Position numbers and translations under genes: made by a program. This document shows positions 42,799 through 51,553 of a stretch of DNA of 64,000 nucleotides, piece after piece (position 1 is the stretch's first letter; each line of letters begins with the position of its first letter). The notes under the pieces were generated by a model that was not told the origin of the DNA, made no database searches, and was given only the letters and a program-made list of their open reading frames with translations. Location of the stretch: assembly GCF_000060285.1 (NCBI RefSeq), contig NC_008555.1, positions 1,178,001 through 1,242,000 of the forward strand. The letters run 5' to 3'. The stretch comes from Listeria welshimeri serovar 6b str. SLCC5334. Its GTDB lineage: Bacteria > Bacillota > Bacilli > Lactobacillales > Listeriaceae.

Positions 42799-45141
42799 GT
42801 GTATGAACAAATTCCAGACGAATTAAAAAAATTAAAGCAATGGTGCGCTTTTCAACTGGTTTGGGATGAAGAGCGTGGCAAAAATAAAAAGATACCAATG
42901 AACGCAAATACTGGAGCATATGGCAATAGTGTAGACGAGCGAACTTGGGCAGATTTTGAAACTGCCCTTGCTTCACTCGAAAAGTATCAATTCGATGGGT
43001 TAGGATTTTACTTCAAGGCGCCGTATTTTGGCGTGGATATAGACGACATAAAAGACGATATTCAAGATTATTTATATGGAAATACTGAAAATATTGCTGG
43101 TGAGTTTATTCAAACGTTAGCTAGCTACACTGAGTACAGTGTGAGTGGGACAGGTATTCATATTATTGCAAAAGGCGATTTTCCGGAAGGTGGTCGGCGC
43201 AAAGGTAATATTGAAATGTATCCGGATGGTCGGTTTTTCGTTATGACGGGTCAAGTAATTGATAACTACAGACAAGTCAATGAAGCGACATCAGCAATAA
43301 AAATACTGCATGAGAAATACATCGGAACAATTGAAAACACATCACTAACTAAGCATCAAAATTCATCAAATGATTTGTCTGAAAGTGAAATATTGGAAAA
43401 AGCATATAATAGCCAAAATGGTCCATACTTTAAAACATTGTACGAGGGAAATTGGGAAGCATATTACGCTTCGCAGTCAGATGCAGATCTAGCTTTTGCA
43501 AATATGTTAGCTTTTTGGACAGCAGCAGATTATGACAAAATGGATACTATTTTCCGAGATTCAGGGTTGATGCGTGATAAATGGGACCAAAAACGAGGGC
43601 AAAACACTTATGGACAAATAACATTAGGTAAAGCTATATCAGGTTGTTCAGAAGTTTACTCGCCTAAACAGAGTGGCAACAGTTACAATATCAACTTAAA
43701 GTCGCGTAAAAATTGGGCGCAATTATTAAATGAAAGACGTAAAAAAGAATTAGAAAAGCTAAAAGAAGAATGGTTAATAAGTGGTGGGAAAGGAAAACAA
43801 CCGAGCGTTATATCACCAATTGGTTGCGCTATTATATTGAAAGAATTCTTCCGTTTCTGCTTATTTAATATGAATGAAAACACTCGATTAGCTATGTATT
43901 TAGAAGAAGATGGCATTTGGACACAAAATGAGACTTACATTCGACGTTTTATCGGATTTTTAGAACCAACACTAAATGCAAATAAAGCGAGTGATGTTAT
44001 TTATCATTTGTGGAAAGGTGCCGAAGTAAAAGAAAAAACAGTATCAAAGTATCTTATACCAGTTAAAAACGGTGTATTCAATCTTAAAACAAAGAAATTA
44101 GAAGCCTTCACGCCTGATTATGTATTCACTTCCAAAATAGCTACGCCATATGTTGCAAATCCACCGAAACAAAACATAAATGGGTGGGATGTTCATACAT
44201 GGCTGGATGAAATAGCATGTGGTGATGAACAAATAACATCACTGTTGTGGCAAGTTATCAGCGCATCCTTGAACGGAAATTATTCACGAAAAAGTTCTAT
44301 TTGGTTGCTAGGAGATGGAAATAACGGTAAAGGGACTTTTCAACAGTTATTGCGTAATTTAATCGGAAATTCTAATATTGCAACACTAAAATTACCGCAA
44401 TTTCAAGAACGTTTTTCCTTATCAATTTTAGAAGAAAAAGTATGTTGCATCGGTGACGATGTCCCAGCTGGTGTGTATATTGATGATTCTTCCAATTTTA
44501 ATTCTGTTGTAACAGGTGATGAAATTATGGTGGAGCAAAAAAACAAACACCCATATAGCGCAAATTTTCATATGACAGTGATTCAGTCCACTAATGGTAT
44601 GCCTAAAATGCGTAATAAAACAGATGGAACATATCGCCGTTTTATTATCGTTCCATTTAAAGCTAATTTAAAAGGTGGAAAAGACAATTGGAAGATTAAA
44701 GATGAATATATACAGAATAAAGAAGTATTACAATATATTTTATTTCATGCAATCAATATGGATTTTGAACGATTTGTTGAACCAGATGTATCAAAAAAAA
44801 TCATGGAGGAATATAAACTAGATAACGACCCGATTTTAGATTATTACGAACGTATTTTTAAAGAATATAAAAGTACTAGAATTCCGCTTTATGTTGTCTA
44901 CGAGTTTTACAAGTATTTTTGCGAATCAAATAATTTAAAACCAGTTGGCGATCGCTCGTTTTATAAACGTTTTGGTGAAATTCTTTCAGAAGAAGGTTGG
45001 GAAAAAGGTAAACATAAGTTAAGCGGTAAGTTTGACCCTGCAGATACTCCAACAGGAATACATCCTTACCGTTACCAACAACCAAAGGATTCCGTCACTT
45101 ATGTGTGTTTCATAAAAAATAATACATTGAAAGTTGTTTGA
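42799..45141 (+). CDS. Primase-polymerase/helicase (AEP + D5/P4-type) replication protein
   Basis: 780 residues, GTG start with AAAGGAGC. N-terminal archaeo-eukaryotic primase-like domain (1-180) with acidic motif GVDIDDIKDD near 80 and a His-containing strand GTGIHIIAKG. D5_N-type region (about 380-480), then superfamily 3 helicase with Walker A GDGNNGKGTF at 505-514, Walker B-like ILEEKVCCIGDD and a sensor segment FHMTVIQSTNGMPKMRNKTDG. A C-terminal winged-helix-like domain follows. It is the likely initiator and replicative helicase; candidate iterons lie directly downstream. Confidence 0.9.
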   Translation: MYEQIPDELKKLKQWCAFQLVWDEERGKNKKIPMNANTGAYGNSVDERTWADFETALASLEKYQFDGLGFYFKAPYFGVDIDDIKDDIQDYLYGNTENIAGEFIQTLASYTEYSVSGTGIHIIAKGDFPEGGRRKGNIEMYPDGRFFVMTGQVIDNYRQVNEATSAIKILHEKYIGTIENTSLTKHQNSSNDLSESEILEKAYNSQNGPYFKTLYEGNWEAYYASQSDADLAFANMLAFWTAADYDKMDTIFRDSGLMRDKWDQKRGQNTYGQITLGKAISGCSEVYSPKQSGNSYNINLKSRKNWAQLLNERRKKELEKLKEEWLISGGKGKQPSVISPIGCAIILKEFFRFCLFNMNENTRLAMYLEEDGIWTQNETYIRRFIGFLEPTLNANKASDVIYHLWKGAEVKEKTVSKYLIPVKNGVFNLKTKKLEAFTPDYVFTSKIATPYVANPPKQNINGWDVHTWLDEIACGDEQITSLLWQVISASLNGNYSRKSSIWLLGDGNNGKGTFQQLLRNLIGNSNIATLKLPQFQERFSLSILEEKVCCIGDDVPAGVYIDDSSNFNSVVTGDEIMVEQKNKHPYSANFHMTVIQSTNGMPKMRNKTDGTYRRFIIVPFKANLKGGKDNWKIKDEYIQNKEVLQYILFHAINMDFERFVEPDVSKKIMEEYKLDNDPILDYYERIFKEYKSTRIPLYVVYEFYKYFCESNNLKPVGDRSFYKRFGEILSEEGWEKGKHKLSGKFDPADTPTGIHPYRYQQPKDSVTYVCFIKNNTLKVV

Positions 45142-45150
45142 TTTTTATAA

Positions 45151-45416
45151 AAAAGTTACCGAAAACACCCAAAAGTTACCGTAAGTTACCGTAAATAAAA
45201 TTTGGGTAACCGCGAAACACTAACAGACTCTAAGCGTTAGAAAGAAAAGTTACCGAGTTACCGTTTTACCTCAACTCTTTATACTATTTATAAAAAAAGT
45301 AAAAAATATAAAGAGTTGACATTTTTCGGTAACCTCAATAAAAAACGTCCAAAGTACTAGAGTCGCAATCGATTTCAAGGTTACCCATTACGGTAACTTT
45401 TCATTTTCGGTAACTT
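45151..45416. repeat. Iteron cluster, candidate phage replication origin
   Basis: GTTACCG occurs at 45155, 45175, 45185, 45249 and 45257; the reverse form CGGTAAC at 45327, 45391 and 45408. Near copies lie at 45204 (GGGTAAC) and 45380 (GTTACCC). The two sets flank an AT-rich centre (45271-45320) bounded by a perfect 12-bp inverted repeat, CAACTCTTTATA (45272-45283) and TATAAAGAGTTG (45307-45318). The block has no gene and lies just after the primase-helicase. This is the layout of iteron origins with a DNA unwinding element. Confidence 0.78.
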
Positions 45417-45435
45417 CGATTTCAGGAGGTATAAA

Positions 45436-45762
45436 ATGACAGCAGAAATGGATATACAAAATTCTATACGCTTAGCCTTAGCGAAAAAAGGACATTATGT
45501 TTTCAGAGCAAATGTGGGAAAAATCAGAATGCCGAATGGACGTATTTTTGACACAGGTTTACCAAAGGGGTTTCCAGATTTATTCGGTTTTCGTGGGACG
45601 GATGGAAAAATGTTCTTTATTGAAGTGAAAAATGAAATCGGGAAGTTAAGGCAAGAGCAGAGAAACTTTCAACAAGCGATGGAAATAACACCTGCCTTGT
45701 GTGGAGTAGCTAGGAGCGCAGAGGAAGCATTGCAGATTGTTGAGGGGTTACATTTACATTGA
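45436..45762 (+). CDS. VRR-NUC domain nuclease
   Basis: 108 residues of the VRR-NUC PD-(D/E)XK superfamily: GLPKGFPDLFGFR gives the Asp, FFIEVKNEIGKLRQEQ gives the E-x-K and following Gln. Stand-alone phage VRR-NUC proteins cleave branched DNA in vitro, so a role in resolving replication or recombination intermediates is likely. CAGGAGGT precedes the ATG; it directly follows the candidate origin. Confidence 0.88.
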   Translation: MTAEMDIQNSIRLALAKKGHYVFRANVGKIRMPNGRIFDTGLPKGFPDLFGFRGTDGKMFFIEVKNEIGKLRQEQRNFQQAMEITPALCGVARSAEEALQIVEGLHLH

Positions 45763-45783
45763 TGACAGCATAAGGAGGAGACT

Positions 45784-46164
45784 ATGAAACTATATCATAC
45801 AGAAACACAAGAAGATTATAATGCGTTGATGGCATTCGTGGAGAAAAAAGGATATGAATGGAATACAAAAGAAAAACCTACAGAATACAATTGTTGGAAC
45901 ATTTTTAAGAAGGAAACTGTAATAGTAATAGAATATGATATTAATTTAGGTTTTGCGTCAAAAGAATATTGTGAAAGAGTATATTCTGATACACCAATCA
46001 AAAAATACAAAGTGAAACAAGACGAAGTTGCGAAGTGGTTCGATGACGCTGCCGGGAACATACTTAAATACGTTTCGCGTTATGAACACAAGAACCGCAT
46101 TGAAGATTTGAAGGAAGCACAGTTTTATTTGAATGATTTGATTAACTGGATGGAGAGTGATTAA
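45784..46164 (+). CDS. Phage protein with DUF3310-like C terminus
   Basis: 126 residues. N-terminal half is unknown (HTETQEDYNALMAFVEKKGYEW). The C-terminal segment NILKYVSRYEHKNRIEDLKEAQFYLNDLI resembles DUF3310, found in phage nucleotide kinases and small proteins. AAGGAGG upstream. Adjacent to the late regulator. Confidence 0.65.
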   Translation: MKLYHTETQEDYNALMAFVEKKGYEWNTKEKPTEYNCWNIFKKETVIVIEYDINLGFASKEYCERVYSDTPIKKYKVKQDEVAKWFDDAAGNILKYVSRYEHKNRIEDLKEAQFYLNDLINWMESD

Positions 46165-46590
46165 ATGTCAAAACGATTACGACAAGCGCATTATAAATTA
46201 ATTGAAGATGAACTTCGTTACTATCATTCTACAAAAAAAGAAATACTAGAAAAACGTGCAAACATTGTCATGGGATCTATACATCAAGAATTCAAAGATG
46301 AGAACCAAGGCGGCGGTTCTTCTGGTCAGATATCAAATGAAGTAGAACAACGTGTTATGCTATTACAAGTCGATAAAGAAATACAAAGAATGTCTGATAT
46401 TGTCAGAGCAATTGATACGGTATTGAGCACGTTGTCTGATGAAGATAAGCAACTGATTCATTTTAGATACTGGGATAGGAGTAGACCTACTTGGTTGTGG
46501 ATTGCTTGTAAGTTGAATATCAGTGAAAGTACGGCTAAAAGAAAACGGAAAGAGATTATATATAAAATTGCCGCGCGATTAGGTTATTAA
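46165..46590 (+). CDS. ArpU/RinA-type late transcription regulator
   Basis: 141 residues. Helical N terminus, then DTVLSTLSDEDKQLIHFRYWDRSRPTWLWIACKLNISESTAKRKRKEIIYKIAARLG, which is the sigma-70 region 4-like HTH of the ArpU/RinA/LtrA phage activators. Such proteins switch on packaging and structural genes. It starts one base after the preceding stop and is the last gene before the non-coding RNA and the packaging genes. Confidence 0.82.
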   Translation: MSKRLRQAHYKLIEDELRYYHSTKKEILEKRANIVMGSIHQEFKDENQGGGSSGQISNEVEQRVMLLQVDKEIQRMSDIVRAIDTVLSTLSDEDKQLIHFRYWDRSRPTWLWIACKLNISESTAKRKRKEIIYKIAARLGY

Positions 46591-46597
46591 AAAAGTT

Positions 46598-46617
46598 GAC
46601 CCGTTTATGACCCGTTT
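46598..46617. repeat. Tandem GACCCGTTT sites at the late promoter
   Basis: GACCCGTTT occurs at 46598-46606 and 46609-46617, an 11-bp period that puts both on the same DNA face, immediately before and overlapping the -35. Candidate binding site for the ArpU-type regulator. Confidence 0.55.
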
Positions 46618-46643
46618 GACATGTTTTTCCATGTTAATATTAT
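46616..46643 (+). promoter_or_regulatory. Promoter of the large non-coding RNA / late region
   Basis: TTGACA, 16-base spacer, TATTAT. The first strong RNA stem begins at about the expected start point (46650). Confidence 0.72.
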
Positions 46644-46847
46644 AGAGTAGAGAAGTGAAGATGATTACAAATAAAATAATATATTAAGTCTGCACTTCAC
46701 TTCTCATCTATAATCACATGATGATATAGCAGGAGGTTGCTATATTGCCGGACAGAGGCTTTGTATCTGATCGTTGGTCTTAATGGGAGACGCATCTCAT
46801 TCCAACTTCACTAGTCCCAACAAGAGACACCTTCTTGTTCAATCTCA

Positions 46848-46977
46848 ATACTCGTGACGGAATAGGTAGACGAATCACAGGATAGAACTAATGTGGCTAA
46901 GAAACGTATGTCTGAGCTTAAAACTCCTGTAAAACAAATTAATTAGTTTATGCAAGGTGCAAATCCTTGCCGAGTAT
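46848..46977 (+). other. tRNA-Leu-like domain with enlarged anticodon arm inside the RNA
   Basis: Acceptor-like 7-bp helix ATACTCG/CGAGTAT, TG linker, then GGAATAGGTAGACG, nearly identical to the D loop of bacterial tRNA-Leu. A T arm CAAGG-TGCAAAT-CCTTG and an A/T-rich variable-arm-like hairpin are present. CTTAAAA followed by CTCCTGT resembles a UAA-anticodon loop and 3' stem, but the matching ACAGGA lies about 34 bases earlier than normal. Total 130 bases, too long for a tRNA. The T loop lacks the second T. Confidence 0.55.
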
Positions 46978-47191
46978 ATTAACGACAATGCCTTCTCTCT
47001 GTTTAATAGCAGATACGTTCTGGTGGGAAGGCTTTATAATATCCAGTCTCATGCTGTACGCAGTGTGGAGATACCTCAGCCAAATTGGTAAGCACTAAGC
47101 ATATTAAATGAGGAAACAAAAGACAAAGCATTGACGAATGCTACCGTAGAAGTCCTACTGGTTTTATAACTACGGATACATAAAACAATGA

Positions 47192-47221
47192 AGTCCAGCA
47201 CATTGCGTGTTGGGCTTTTTT
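47192..47221 (+). terminator. Terminator of the large RNA
   Basis: AGTCCAGCA pairs with TGTTGGGCT (two wobbles) over a 7-base loop, followed by T6. It stands 19 bases before the HNH gene. Confidence 0.8.
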
Positions 47222-47239
47222 ATAGGAGCGAACTAGCGA

Positions 47240-47614
47240 ATGTCTTATAAAGCAACAGATCCATTCTACTTAACATCAAAATGGAAACGAAAACGGAAGA
47301 AGATACTACGACGAGATGAATACCTTTGTCAGGAGTCGAGGCGTTTTGGACGAACAGAATCAGCAGAGATGATACATCATATCTTTACTAGAGAAGAGTA
47401 TCCCGAATTAGCATTCGAAGACTGGAATTTAATTTCTTTATCAAATCGTTCACATAATTCAATGCACAAGAGAGAAACTCACGAACTGACAGCAAAAGGT
47501 TTGAGATGGCAAGAAAAACGAAAAAAGGAATTCGAGTCATTTTACTCATCCCCCCCGTCAAACATTTCAGAAAAAAACTCTGGGGATACCGAGGGTGGGG
47601 ACTTTTTCCAATAG
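47240..47614 (+). CDS. HNH endonuclease (packaging-associated)
   Basis: 124 residues with the HNH beta-beta-alpha-metal core: KILRRDEYLCQE, then MIHHI (catalytic His pair), NLISLSNRSHNSMHKRE. HNH proteins encoded just before the terminase in HK97-type cos phages assist specific cos cleavage by the terminase. ATAGGAGCG precedes the ATG. The expected extra zinc Cys of some HNH proteins is absent. Confidence 0.88.
   Translation: MSYKATDPFYLTSKWKRKRKKILRRDEYLCQESRRFGRTESAEMIHHIFTREEYPELAFEDWNLISLSNRSHNSMHKRETHELTAKGLRWQEKRKKEFESFYSSPPSNISEKNSGDTEGGDFFQ
47550..47600. other. C7/G-rich tract, candidate cos region
   Basis: A run of seven C (47550-47556) followed by G-rich GGGTGGGG near 47592 lies at the end of the HNH gene and before the small terminase gene, where cos sites are found in related cos phages. 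No overhang can be assigned from sequence alone. Confidence 0.3.
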
Positions 47615-47654
47615 CGCCACGTTGAGAAAACTTTTTTTGAAAGGAGGAGCTACA

Positions 47655-48029
47655 ATGGCGAAAACAAAAAAAGTGGAAAGTGTAGGAAAGTATAAAGCAC
47701 TTTCAATCAAAGAGAGAGTTATTCAAGATATGAAAAGTCTAGGTGTTTATAAAGTAGAATATGACAACATAATTACTATTTATTGCGATTTGCTAAATCA
47801 ATATAACGATGCGCAAGAGAAATTCATTGATTCTAACTATCAATATGAAACTTCAACAGCTGCCGGAGGAACAAAAAAATCCGCTATTGTAGCTACTCTG
47901 GAAAATCTAAGAAAAGATATTATTGCTTATTCAGACCGATTGTGTTTAAATCCTAAAGCTATTGAAAACATCACAACTGAGAACAAAAAACAATCCAGTT
48001 TAGCGGATATATTGAGTGAAATGCGATGA
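47655..48029 (+). CDS. Terminase small subunit (P27 family)
   Basis: 124 residues, recognises the packaging site and loads the large subunit. Start at 47655 with AAGGAGGAGC upstream; the frame extends further back to 47595 but without a ribosome site. P27-like features: helical body [19 protein letters not shown] and the C-terminal [12 protein letters not shown] segment. Overlaps the large terminase by 4 bases. Confidence 0.85.
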   Translation: MAKTKKVESVGKYKALSIKERVIQDMKSLGVYKVEYDNIITIYCDLLNQYNDAQEKFIDSNYQYETSTAAGGTKKSAIVATLENLRKDIIAYSDRLCLNPKAIENITTENKKQSSLADILSEMR

Positions 48030-49777
48030 GTTTAAAAGATTTTACTAATCATGCTAGTGTGATGAATTATGTAAACGAAGTAGCGAAAGGTAAGAAAATA
48101 GCAGGAAAAGAAATCCAACAAGCGGCAAAAAGATTTAAAAAGGATTTAAAAAATAAAGAATATGAATTCAATCCTAAGGACGCAGAATTTGTGATTGGCA
48201 TTATTGAAAGAACGTTTGTTCACGATCAAGGTGAACGGATTGACGGAACACCGCTTCGAGGAACACCGTTTATTTTAGAACCGTGGCAAAAATTTATTAT
48301 TTATTCCTTATTGGGATTTTATATAAAAGGTACAATCATTAGGCGTTTCAAAGAAGCGTTTATTTTTTTACCTCGAAAAAATGGTAAAACAAGATTTGTT
48401 GCTGCATTATCGTGGGCTTTAGCACTTTTAGAAAGAAAATCAGGTTCTAAAATTTATATCGTCGGGGCAGCGTTGGAACAATCGTTACAAAGTTTTAATT
48501 TTATTAATTTTAATATTAAAGAAATGGGAGAAGAAAATACATTTCGTGTTTTAGATAATAATCAAGAACATAGTATTTCTGGTGACTTTGGAGATGGTTC
48601 TTTATATATCAAAGCATTAGCGGCTAATCCAGACCGCCAAGATTCTCTAAACTGTAATGTAGGAATTGCCGACGAGTTGCACGCTTATAAAACACCAAAA
48701 CAATACAACATTATTAAAGAAGCAATGAAAGCTTACACAAACAAGTTGATGGTTGGTATAACAACAGCTGGTGACAATATGAGTTCCTTTTGTTATCAAC
48801 GTTTACAGTATTGTAAAAAGATTTTAGACGACACTGTGACAGATGAAGCTTATTTTGTTTTTATAGCGAAAGCAGATGAGGACGAAAAAGGCGAAGTGGA
48901 TTATACGGATCCATTACAACACGAAAAAGCAAATCCTAATTATGGAATTACAATCAGACCAAGTGATATGAAAAATGACAGTTTACAAGCGCAAAATGAC
49001 CCGCAGCAAAGAAAAGACTTTTTGTCTAAATCATTAAATATATATACTAGCGCAATGAAAGCATATTTCAACATTGATGAATTTAAAGCATCAGATTCAA
49101 AGTATGATTGGACTTTAGAAGAACTAGCTAAATTTCCTATTAAATGGTATGGCGGTGCTGACTTGGCGAAACTTCATGATTTGACAGCGGCGGCACTGTA
49201 TGGAAGGCACATCACTGATGACGGTGTAGAAGTAGATATCGTCATCACACACGCTTTCTTTCCTATTATAATGGCAAATAAAAAAGCCGACGAAGACAAT
49301 ATCCCTTTATTTGGTTGGAAGGATGATGGGGTGTTAACAATGACGAATACGCCGACGACTAATTTCGCAGTTATTGTTAATTGGTTTAAAGAGATGAAAA
49401 ATAAAGGTTTCGACATTAAACTTGTAGGCTTTGATAAAAAATTCGGTCGTGAATTCTTTTATTTAATGAAGAAAAGCGGCATTAAAATAGTAGACCAACC
49501 ACAATATTTTTACAAAAAGTCAGAAGGTTTCAGACGAATAGAAACAAAAGCAAAAGATGGACATTTCTATTACTGTCACAATCAATCATTTGAGTATTGT
49601 GTTCAAAATGTGCGTGCTATCGAAAAAACTGACGACATGATTCAATACGAAAAAGTGGATGGCGATGGAGGTTCTCAGCGTATTGACTTGTTTGATGCTG
49701 CCGTATTTGGAGCAGTGCAGATGTTAGAGGATATACAAATGAGTGCAGTAGCTAGTAAATGGCTCAATTCGAATTGA
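48026..49777 (+). CDS. Terminase large subunit
   Basis: 583 residues, packaging motor and nuclease (Terminase_1/HK97-like). Walker A LPRKNGKT at 115-122, Walker B region [13 protein letters not shown] near 210, coupling motif GITTAGDN, and RNase H-like nuclease domain from about 370 with [13 protein letters not shown] and [10 protein letters not shown] near the end providing the acidic residues. Appears complete. Confidence 0.94.
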   Translation: MSLKDFTNHASVMNYVNEVAKGKKIAGKEIQQAAKRFKKDLKNKEYEFNPKDAEFVIGIIERTFVHDQGERIDGTPLRGTPFILEPWQKFIIYSLLGFYIKGTIIRRFKEAFIFLPRKNGKTRFVAALSWALALLERKSGSKIYIVGAALEQSLQSFNFINFNIKEMGEENTFRVLDNNQEHSISGDFGDGSLYIKALAANPDRQDSLNCNVGIADELHAYKTPKQYNIIKEAMKAYTNKLMVGITTAGDNMSSFCYQRLQYCKKILDDTVTDEAYFVFIAKADEDEKGEVDYTDPLQHEKANPNYGITIRPSDMKNDSLQAQNDPQQRKDFLSKSLNIYTSAMKAYFNIDEFKASDSKYDWTLEELAKFPIKWYGGADLAKLHDLTAAALYGRHITDDGVEVDIVITHAFFPIIMANKKADEDNIPLFGWKDDGVLTMTNTPTTNFAVIVNWFKEMKNKGFDIKLVGFDKKFGREFFYLMKKSGIKIVDQPQYFYKKSEGFRRIETKAKDGHFYYCHNQSFEYCVQNVRAIEKTDDMIQYEKVDGDGGSQRIDLFDAAVFGAVQMLEDIQMSAVASKWLNSN

Positions 49778-49790
49778 GGGAGGTGAACAA

Positions 49791-50972
49791 ATGAATTGGA
49801 GAATTAAAGTCCCGTGGAAAAAGAAAAGGTCAAAAGATTTCGGGTTTGTTTGGAATGGTGAATCATATTCTTTTGCTTTAAATAATGGATATACAAAGCT
49901 ATCCGATAACGCAGAAGTTAAAATCGCTGTTGATAAGATTGCGGATTTAGTTTCAAATATGACTGTACATTTAATGGAAAACACGGAAAAGGGTGATATC
50001 AGAATTAGAGATGAATTATCTCGTAAAATTGATATAAACCCCTACTCGCTCATGACAAGGAAAACATGGATTTATAATATTGTTGCAAATTTACTGCTTT
50101 ATGGTGATGGAAATGCAATTGTGCTACCTGAATTTAAAAATGGATTAATTAGTGAGTTGAAACCACTTGATCCATTGCTTGTTGATTTTGAGGTAAGTGA
50201 AGAAACTTATAAAATAAATTATAAAAATAAAACATATAGTCCAGACCAGTTAGTTCATTTTGCTATAAATCCAGACCCAGAATATCCATTTATTGGCACT
50301 GGATACAGAGTCTCTTTAAAATCGCTTGTGGATAATTTGAACCAAGCAACAGCAACGAAAAAAGCATTTATGAGTAGTAAATTTATGCCGAACTTAATTG
50401 TAAAAGTAGATGCGAATGCGTCAGAGTTAGCCTCTGAAGATGGTAAAAATAAAATAGAAGACATGTACTTAAAGCGAACAGAGGAAGGAAAACCTTGGAT
50501 TATTCCAGCCGATTTAATTGAAGTAGAGCAAGTTAAGCCTTTGAGTTTAACAGACATTGCTATTAATGAAGCAGTAAATATTGATAAAAAGACAGTAGCG
50601 GGACTCTTAGGAGTACCTGCTTTTTTTCTTGGTGTAGGTGATTTCGATAAAAACGAATTTAACAACTTTATCAATACACGCATCATGTCTATTGCAATGA
50701 TTATTTCACAAACGTTGACACGAGACTTATTGATTAGTCCGTCACGATATTTTAAGTTAAATCCTCGAAGTCTTTACTCCTACGATATTACTGAATTGGT
50801 AGCAGCAGGTGGTCAAATGGTAGACAGAATTGCGATGGATAGAAATGAACTTCGTGACTGGATTGGTATGGCTCCGCGAGATGACATGAAAGAACTACTT
50901 GCATTAGAAAACTTTATTCCATCTGAAAAGTTAGGGGATCAAGGCAAACTTAAAGGGGGTGATAATGAATGA
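49791..50972 (+). CDS. Portal protein (HK97 family)
   Basis: 393 residues. Forms the dodecameric portal at the capsid vertex. HK97-portal features: [51 protein letters not shown], and [26 protein letters not shown] upstream. Overlaps the protease start by 4 bases. Confidence 0.93.
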   Translation: MNWRIKVPWKKKRSKDFGFVWNGESYSFALNNGYTKLSDNAEVKIAVDKIADLVSNMTVHLMENTEKGDIRIRDELSRKIDINPYSLMTRKTWIYNIVANLLLYGDGNAIVLPEFKNGLISELKPLDPLLVDFEVSEETYKINYKNKTYSPDQLVHFAINPDPEYPFIGTGYRVSLKSLVDNLNQATATKKAFMSSKFMPNLIVKVDANASELASEDGKNKIEDMYLKRTEEGKPWIIPADLIEVEQVKPLSLTDIAINEAVNIDKKTVAGLLGVPAFFLGVGDFDKNEFNNFINTRIMSIAMIISQTLTRDLLISPSRYFKLNPRSLYSYDITELVAAGGQMVDRIAMDRNELRDWIGMAPRDDMKELLALENFIPSEKLGDQGKLKGGDNE

Positions 50973-51553
50973 CTAATAGAAATGGAGCACGTCAAATTGT
51001 GAACAGACGGGCAGAACTTAATACGAATGAAACAAATGAAAGTGAAAAAGTCATTGAGGGCTATTTCGCTGTTTTTAATTCTGAAACAGAGTTATTCCCC
51101 GGAGCATTTGAAGAAATATTACCTGGCGCATTTGACAACACATTAGATAACGATGTCAGGGCTTTAATCAATCACGATACAGCCCTTGTTTTGGGCAGAA
51201 ACATATCTGAGACACTCTCACTCCGTGTGGATGACACAGGGCTTTGGGGACAAATTAAAATCAACCCTCTAGACACGGATGCCATCAACTTGTATGAGCG
51301 TGTAAAACGCGGTGATGTGAGTCAATGTAGTTTCGGTTTCAACATCATAAAAGAGCAAGAAGAATGGCGCGAAGATGGTTCGGTCAAATGGTCTTTACAA
51401 GAAGTGGAACTTCATGAAGTTTCTGTCTGCACCTTCCCAGCCTATTCAGACACTGGAGTGGAAGCAAGACAAAATGATGTCAAAAAACATGAACAACGAA
51501 AATTAGAAGCAAAGAAAAATCAATTAAAGGAGAGATTGAAGTTATGGCATTAA
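50969..51553 (+). CDS. Prohead protease (HK97 S78 family)
   Basis: 194 residues. Serine protease that removes the capsid delta domain and itself. Likely catalytic His69 (ALINHD) and Ser121 (SQCSFGFN), with Glu in [13 protein letters not shown] supporting the triad. The C terminus is a Lys-rich tail that overlaps the capsid start by 10 bases. Confidence 0.92.
   Translation: MTNRNGARQIVNRRAELNTNETNESEKVIEGYFAVFNSETELFPGAFEEILPGAFDNTLDNDVRALINHDTALVLGRNISETLSLRVDDTGLWGQIKINPLDTDAINLYERVKRGDVSQCSFGFNIIKEQEEWREDGSVKWSLQEVELHEVSVCTFPAYSDTGVEARQNDVKKHEQRKLEAKKNQLKERLKLWH

Larger units (their letters stand above)
46650..47221 (+). ncRNA. Large structured phage RNA (~570 nt), ROOL/GOLLD-like by size and context
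   Basis: No gene in 46591-47239. The unit has its own promoter and terminator. Perfect stems seen: GAGAAGTGAAG/CTTCACTTCTC (46650/46695), ATATAGCA/TGCTATAT (46724/46738), AACAAGA/TCTTGTT (46819/46833), ATACTCG/CGAGTAT (46848/46971), GCAAGG/CCTTGC (46952/46965), GCCTTC/GAAGGC (46990/47027), AGCATT/AATGCT (47127/47137) and CCGTAG/CTACGG (47144/47170). Large ornate RNAs named ROOL and GOLLD are known in Firmicute phages at similar places, near tRNA-like elements; homology is not tested here. The hairpin loop at 46732 is GGAGGT, and a 12-codon TTG frame starts at 46745, which may be chance. Confidence 0.75.

Noticed and set aside
46745-46783. 12-codon leader peptide (TTG start) inside the large RNA
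   Set aside because: A good AGGAGG is present, but it forms the loop of a perfect hairpin whose stem is 8 bp, and the frame is very short; kept only as a note.
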